A program made the translations under genes and the position numbers. Source: Gnetum montanum (Eukaryota; Streptophyta; Gnetopsida; Gnetales; Gnetaceae). From it: a stretch of DNA of 64,000 bases. The notes under the pieces were generated by a model. It searched no databases. It saw nothing but the letters and a program-made list of their open reading frames with translations, and had not been told where the DNA came from. Position 1 is the first letter of the stretch; every line of letters begins with the position of its first letter. Positions 59,331 through 64,000 of the stretch are shown here, piece by piece. The stretch lies in the NCBI GenBank assembly GCA_015680685.1, contig MNCI01017535.1, positions 186,001-250,000 on the forward strand, written 5' to 3'.

Positions 59331-60348
59331 CCCATAAGCAAATACTTAACAACATCTATTTTCCCATGATGTAGAGCCAGAATGGTGATTATCAACTTTG
59401 TCATGCTCCTACATGTGACATTAAGTAGTCTTCCTACTATCCCCTATGTAGAATGCTAACTACTCTATGAGAAATCCTAGCCATTCTGCAAGAGGAGAAA
59501 TGGTGAAAAAACTTATGCTAAATACCCATGCATTTCAAAGATGATGATGGTTTACTAGGATGGCAACGAGAACTCATACAAACAGTGGGAAAAGCTTATT
59601 ATCCATGTGTACTTTATGTAGATTCAATAGCATTGCTAAGAAAACATTCAAACTTCGGCACCTACAATGATGTGAGGAATTTTTCCTCTCATCTACTTCC
59701 AAATCTACAACCTCATTGTAGATTTGCTTATCTTTTTTATTAGAGGCTACCACGTGGACATGCATGTGCATGTATACATGATTGTTGCAATTGCCATGCT
59801 AAATGACCAGCATAGATTTGATTTTTTACTTCAATCGAGCAGCGTGTTTGGTCTTCTTTGGTCACAATAGGGTAGTGTGCAGGGCAACATTGAACATGTC
59901 AATTATTTTTTTTGACCCATACGCTGCTTCTAAAGTGTGGGACTCATGTAGGCAATGTATGAACTAAGATAAAGACTTGCCTATGTTCCACATGTTGTGT
60001 GCTAGTGTGTAGGAATAATGTAAGCAATGTATAAAGCTAAAGGTTAAATGTTTACAATGGGTAGAGGTTAGCAACATTGAAGCATGCATTGAATAGTGCC
60101 ATCGACACCAGACACAATAAGTTCTATGCAGCATGTTGTGGTAAGAAATCATGGCCGTGTTTGCTTCACAAGGTGATCCTACAGTGGTGTTGTATGTGTT
60201 GTGGCACCATATTGGTGCCATCATTATTGGTGCTTCTTTGGTGGTTTTTTCTCTACTTGTGTTGGACACCGCCAGAGTTGACAAAAGCATCAATAGCAAT
60301 AGTAGCTATAGCAACAATAGAGTACAAGGATGCATACATTTTTACGGT
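59331..60348. other. Stretch without a recognisable gene
   Basis: Open stretches of 65-111 codons on both strands overlap each other and carry no known motif. The composition of 60060-60340 (GTTGTGGCACC, TGGTGCC) resembles the dispersed repeat, but order could not be established. Confidence 0.35.
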
Positions 60349-60440
60349 TGTCACAGTGGTAATTGAAGGTAAATCTTCCTTGACTCTCCACCATTGTTAC
60401 AATGGTTATTGAAGGAAAATTTGCCTTGACTCTCCACCAT
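60349..60440 (+). repeat. Two-copy tandem duplication, 46 bp, at the copia LTR start
   Basis: TGTCACAGTGGTAATTGAAGG (60349) and TGTTACAATGGTTATTGAAGG (60395) both continue to CTTGACTCTCCACCAT. Either TG could be the LTR start. Confidence 0.75.
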
Positions 60441-60792
60441 CCATTATCTATTAACTATCCTTGTCCATATTGATTTTCTATTTTCATCAACCCATCCATA
60501 ATTGTTACACCAACTTATTTCTCCTAAAAATAAAATAACTATCCCTTATACTATGGGTCTATTTATGTAACCCTTGATAATATATAAGGAGCTCAAATGG
60601 AGCATTTAACACATTTTTCAAAGCATAAGCTTAAGAATCATCTAAAGTTGTGTTGCTAATAGTACAAGAGTCACTTTTTTGCTGGGGTATTTCACCTTGA
60701 AGGTTTTCCCTAGGGTAACTTGATGTCTTTTTTATTTTCTAAAATTTCTTTTAAATTCAATATAATATTGATGCAAGGGACTAGAAATAACA
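60395..60792 (+). repeat. Copia 5' LTR (start uncertain)
   Basis: Ends AATAACA two bases before the PBS. TATATAAGG near 60589-60597 is a likely TATA box. The start may be 60349 or 60395 because of the tandem duplication; the partner LTR is outside the window. Confidence 0.55.
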
Positions 60793-60794
60793 AT

Positions 60795-60805
60795 TGGTAT
60801 CAGAG
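60795..60805 (+). promoter_or_regulatory. Primer-binding site of the copia element
   Basis: TGGTATCAGAG, complementary to the 3' end of plant initiator tRNA-Met, just after the LTR. Confidence 0.85.
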
Positions 60806-60856
60806 AAAGGGTCCACGCACCACTATTATTTTGTCAAGTAATTGCAGGGAAAAATC

Positions 60857-61640
60857 ATGACCAACTCTCTATCCAAATTTGAAATTGAAAAGTTTAACAG
60901 GTCCAACTATGAATTATGGAAGATCAAGATGGAGGCTCTCCTCATTGAAAAGGACCAACACAGTGTAATTTTGGGAGTAAATCCAAATAAGATGTCTCAT
61001 GAAGAGAGGGAAAAGTTGAACCTAAAGATGATAAGTACAATTCAGTTATGTCTTTTAGATTCAGTATTGCTTAATGTTTCCAACGTTTCTTTTGCTAAAT
61101 ATTTATGGGATAAATTGCAAACTTTGTATCAAATGAATTCCCTAACTAATAATTTGTTATTGAAAAAATGATTCTATGATTGTAAAATGGTTGAAGGTAC
61201 TGCCATTACATAATACTTGAATGTATTGAATACACTTGTTCATTAGTTGTAATCTATGAGGGTGAAAATGGATGAGGAAGATCAATGCATCACACTTTTC
61301 AACACACTTACAGATTCATGGGTGACATTTGTGATGATTGTAAGTAATACATCTACTAGCTTTATTTTTGATAATATTGTTGGTCAATTGTTATCTAAGT
61401 AAGCAAGAAGAAAAACTTCTACTCCTCAAAATGATGTATTATTTATCAAAAATGATATAAAGCCAAAGATTGTTAAGAGGCCTAAATTTAAGAATAAGCC
61501 TTAAAAATTTGTAAAGAAACCACCTAAATGTTGGAATTATGGTAACATTGGTCATATAAAGAAAGATTGTAAATGCCCTCTAAAAAATGGCAAAGAAAGT
61601 AATGTACCAAAAAGTGATCAAGCCCCTCCTGCTCAAGAGG
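60857..61640 (+). pseudogene. Copia Gag
   Basis: The ATG at 60857 gives M-T-N-S-L-S-K-F-E-I-E-K-F; the F-x-R-x-N-Y-x-x-W pattern and A-K-x-L-W-D-K-L fit the copia Gag domain. Stops follow from about 61171. The zinc knuckle near 61530-61571 reads C-W-N-Y-G-N-I-G-H-I-K-K-D-C, with the second Cys replaced by Tyr. Confidence 0.8.
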
Positions 61641-62146
61641 GAGATTTGTATATTGTCTCATCTTCTAATAGTGTTGATACATATTCATGGTATGTGGACT
61701 TGGGTGCATCTCATGACTACACTCCACATGTTGATTGGTTTAGTGAATATACATCATTTGATCTCAAAATGATAAGACTGGGTAATGATGGTTTATGCAA
61801 AGTTATAGGTTATGGAAAGGTAAAGATTCAGTTTAAAAATGAAGCTGTTAAATTGAATCTCAATGTACATCATGTTCCAACACTTACTAAAAATATTTTG
61901 TCTATAAGTGAATTGGATGATGCAGGACTAACTATTATTTTTGAATGTAGAAAATGTTCAATACTGCATAATTCATTCCTTTTGGCTTCTAGAATTAAAA
62001 TAGGCAAGTTGTATAAATTAGAAGCTAAGACATTAAAGAAGAAATTAAGTGTATTTGCAATTATTGATTTAAATTCAAGTATTGATTTGTGCCATAAAAG
62101 AATGGGACATCTTGGTGAAAAAGGACTTAAGGAACTTTACAAGTAA
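61641..62146 (+). pseudogene. Copia protease and pre-integrase region
   Basis: A 166-residue open frame. W-Y-V-D-L-G-A-S-H-D at about 61689-61718 is the protease active site, Asp kept but Leu in place of the usual Ser. H-V-P-T-L-T-K-N-I-L-S-I-S-E-L near 61870-61915 is typical of copia protease ends. C-H-K-R-M-G-H-L-G at 62091 starts the zinc-binding integrase N-terminus. Confidence 0.82.
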
Positions 62147-62960
62147 GGTAAATTTAAGCTTTTAAAAAATTCCTTTGATTTCTATCATCATTATCTACAT
62201 GGTAAACAAAGGCATCACAATTTTCAAAGAAGTAATGTTAAATCTCTTCAAATATTAGAACTAGTACATAGTAATGTATGTGAACTAATTAAAGATATTA
62301 AAAAACGTTCTCTTGGAGGTGCTATGTATTATGTTTCTTTTATTGATAATTATTTTAGAAAGAGCTGGATCTATTTATTAAAACATAAGTTTGAAGTGTT
62401 TGGAAAATTCATAGAATTCAAAGCTCTTGTTTAGAATTATTTAGGAAAGAAAATTAAAATTCTAAGAATTGACAATGGTGATGNATTCTAGAGACTCTTG
62501 AAAAAAATGGATTAGTAGAGCAATTTAATCAAACATTGATGGAACATGCTAGATGTATGCTTAGGAAATCTGATCTTGACAAGCATTTCTAGGATGAAGT
62601 AGTAATGACTACATGTTATCTTATCAATAGATCTCCTTCATCAGAACTTGGTGGAAAAATTCCAAAATAAGTTTGGAGTGGTAAATATATTAATTTAAAT
62701 TATTTGAAGATTTTTGGTTGTAAATCCTATGTACATGTTCCAAAATCTGATAGGTCCAAATTAGACTCTAAGCCTATCAAATGCATTTTTCTTGGCTATG
62801 GACATGGTGTCAAAGCTTATAAGTTGTATAACTCATAAACTAAAAGGGTTATTTACAGTCGAGATGTTATCTTTAGAGAAAAATGTGGATCTATGAAGGA
62901 GGAATCTTCTAATAATAAAAATCCTTCAAATGATGTAACCCCTATGTATGTGCCTATTGA
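62147..62960 (+). pseudogene. Copia integrase
   Basis: The zinc-binding continuation H-G-K-Q-R-H-H-N-F at 62200-62225 has lost both Cys. The core shows F-I-D-N-Y-F-R-K-S-W (62341) and R-I-D-N-G-D (62467), but the first Asp motif reads H-S-N-V-C with Asn for Asp. Around the N at 62484 a segment of the core is missing before N-Q-T-L-M-E-H-A-R. G-C-K-S-Y-V-H-V-P near 62720 and F-L-G-Y-G near 62790 close the domain. Inactive. Confidence 0.82.
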
Positions 62961-63210
62961 AATTAATAATTAAATTTCTGAGGATCATCATCCCTTAGCT
63001 AGGGATATTACCCCTATCAAACAGGATGGTGATAGCATGGTAAACAAGGAGGGACAACATGAAGAGGGATTAAATACTTTTAGTGAAGATGAGATATTAA
63101 GACATTCAACATGTATAAGACAATTACTATCACATCTAGAAGAATATGTCCTATTTACTAAAAATAATAAGTCATTAACATATGATGAGGCATGTTCATC
63201 TATGCAAAAT

Positions 63211-63999
63211 GCAAAGTGAAAACAAGAAATGGATGCTAAAATGTTATCAGTTCACAAAAAAAAAACTTGGTAATTAACTAAGATTCCATTAGAGAGAAAA
63301 CCCATTGAAAGTAAATGGATGTACAAAATAAAATTTGGGAATCAATATAAAGCACGACTTGTAGCTAAAGGATTTTCTTAGAGAAAGGGGATTGATTATG
63401 ATGAAATCTTCTCTCTAGTAGTAAAATTAACAACCATAAGATCATTGTTGGCTATCACAGCTATTTATGATCATGAACTTGAACAAATGGATGTGAAAAC
63501 AACATTCCTTAATGATGATCTTGAGGAAGAAATATATATGCTTCAACTTGAAGGATATGAAATTAAAGGAAAATATCATATGGTGTGTCAATTATTAAAA
63601 TCATTATATGAGCGCAAACAAGCACCAAGGATGTGGAATAAAAAATTCAGTGACCACATGATAAATCTTAGCTTCATTAGAAATGTTGAAGACTCTTGTA
63701 TGTATGTTAAAAATACAAGTGAAAAATATCTTATCTTGATGCTATATGTTGATGACATGTTACTAGCAAGTAATAACATACATGATATTCAGAAGTTAAA
63801 ATGTCATATGTCTTCTCAATTTGAGATGAAGGATCTTACTATTGCACAAAAAAATTTTGGATGGAAATTAAAAAGGAAAGGGCTAATAAAAATCTTTGGA
63901 TTGGATAATTTTTATATGTTGAAAATATTTTAAAAATATTTAATATGCATGATTGCAAGCCTATGACTACATCCTATGAAATTGGTATTAAACTTTTAG
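63211..63999 (+). pseudogene. Copia reverse transcriptase (partial)
   Basis: Begins with an R-K-P-I-E-S-K-W-M-Y-K segment and K-A-R-L-V-A-K-G-F (63350). An open frame of 162 residues from 63445 carries Q-M-D-V-K-T-T-F-L-N-D-D-L and the active site L-Y-V-D-D-M-L-L at about 63739-63762, both Asp kept. Three stops precede it, and the frame ends at 63931. Continues past the window. Confidence 0.88.
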
Positions 64000-64000
64000 T

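Larger units (their letters stand above)
60349..64000 (+). mobile_element. Ty1/copia LTR retrotransposon, decayed, truncated by window end
   Basis: Order on the plus strand is LTR, initiator-tRNA-Met PBS, gag, protease, integrase, RT; integrase before RT identifies Ty1/copia. RNase H and the 3' LTR would lie beyond 64000. Stops are scattered through all domains and an integrase segment is missing next to an ambiguous base at 62484. Confidence 0.88.

Overview
The window looks like intergenic DNA from a large, repeat-rich plant nuclear genome. The evidence is nested Ty3/gypsy LTR retrotransposons with primer-binding sites (PBSs) matching the 3' end of plant tRNA-Asp, a Tat/Ogre-type Ty3 element with an archaeal-type RNase H, a Ty1/copia element primed by initiator tRNA-Met, RTE-like LINE fossils, tRNA-derived SINEs and a probable endogenous pararetrovirus tail. 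A gymnosperm would fit, but the sequence does not prove it. Almost every coding region is broken by stops or frameshifts. No rRNA, intact tRNA or CRISPR array was seen.

Layout. 1-960: tail of a caulimovirid-like polyprotein. 1690-2045: LINE fossil. 2219-12145 (element 1, minus strand): full-length Ty3 element with gag, protease, RT-RNase H and integrase, 836-bp LTRs and GTTTT target duplications. 12151-18300: AT-rich DNA with several LINE fossils, one split by a SINE. 18300-25112: nothing recognisable except short tandem duplications. 25118-32533 (element 2, minus): a relative of element 1 that has lost RT, RNase H and integrase through one internal deletion; its target duplication is GTTAT. 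32539-33480: a dispersed repeat with a second copy at 58400-59330. 35695-36153: the most gene-like non-transposon reading frame, with an acidic 10-residue repeat followed by a lysine-rich stretch; it runs into a 543-base assembly gap.

37500-49374 (element 4, minus): a Tat/Ogre-type Ty3 element in the order gag, protease, archaeal-type RNase H, RT, RNase H, integrase. It is split by element 3 (38859-45104, minus), which encodes only Gag. Its gag is cut at 49375 by element 5 (plus), a relative of element 3 that also encodes only Gag. Right of element 5 lie a degenerate second reading frame with a coiled-coil-like stretch, a Gag fragment of another element (57130-57369) and a truncated LTR (57370-57545). 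60349 to the window end: a decayed Ty1/copia element truncated by the window edge.

How the parts relate. Elements 1, 2, 3 and 5 share TGATGA...TCATCA termini, a tRNA-Asp-type PBS, a short U3 packed with palindromic GATATC motifs ahead of the TATA box, and a conserved purine block in the 3' noncoding region. Elements 2, 3 and 5 lack polymerase genes and so would have needed a partner such as element 1 to move. The observations most worth a second look are the acidic-repeat reading frame, the GATATC clusters, the Gag-only elements, the protease-to-integrase in-frame fusion in element 2, and the RNase H placed ahead of RT in element 4.
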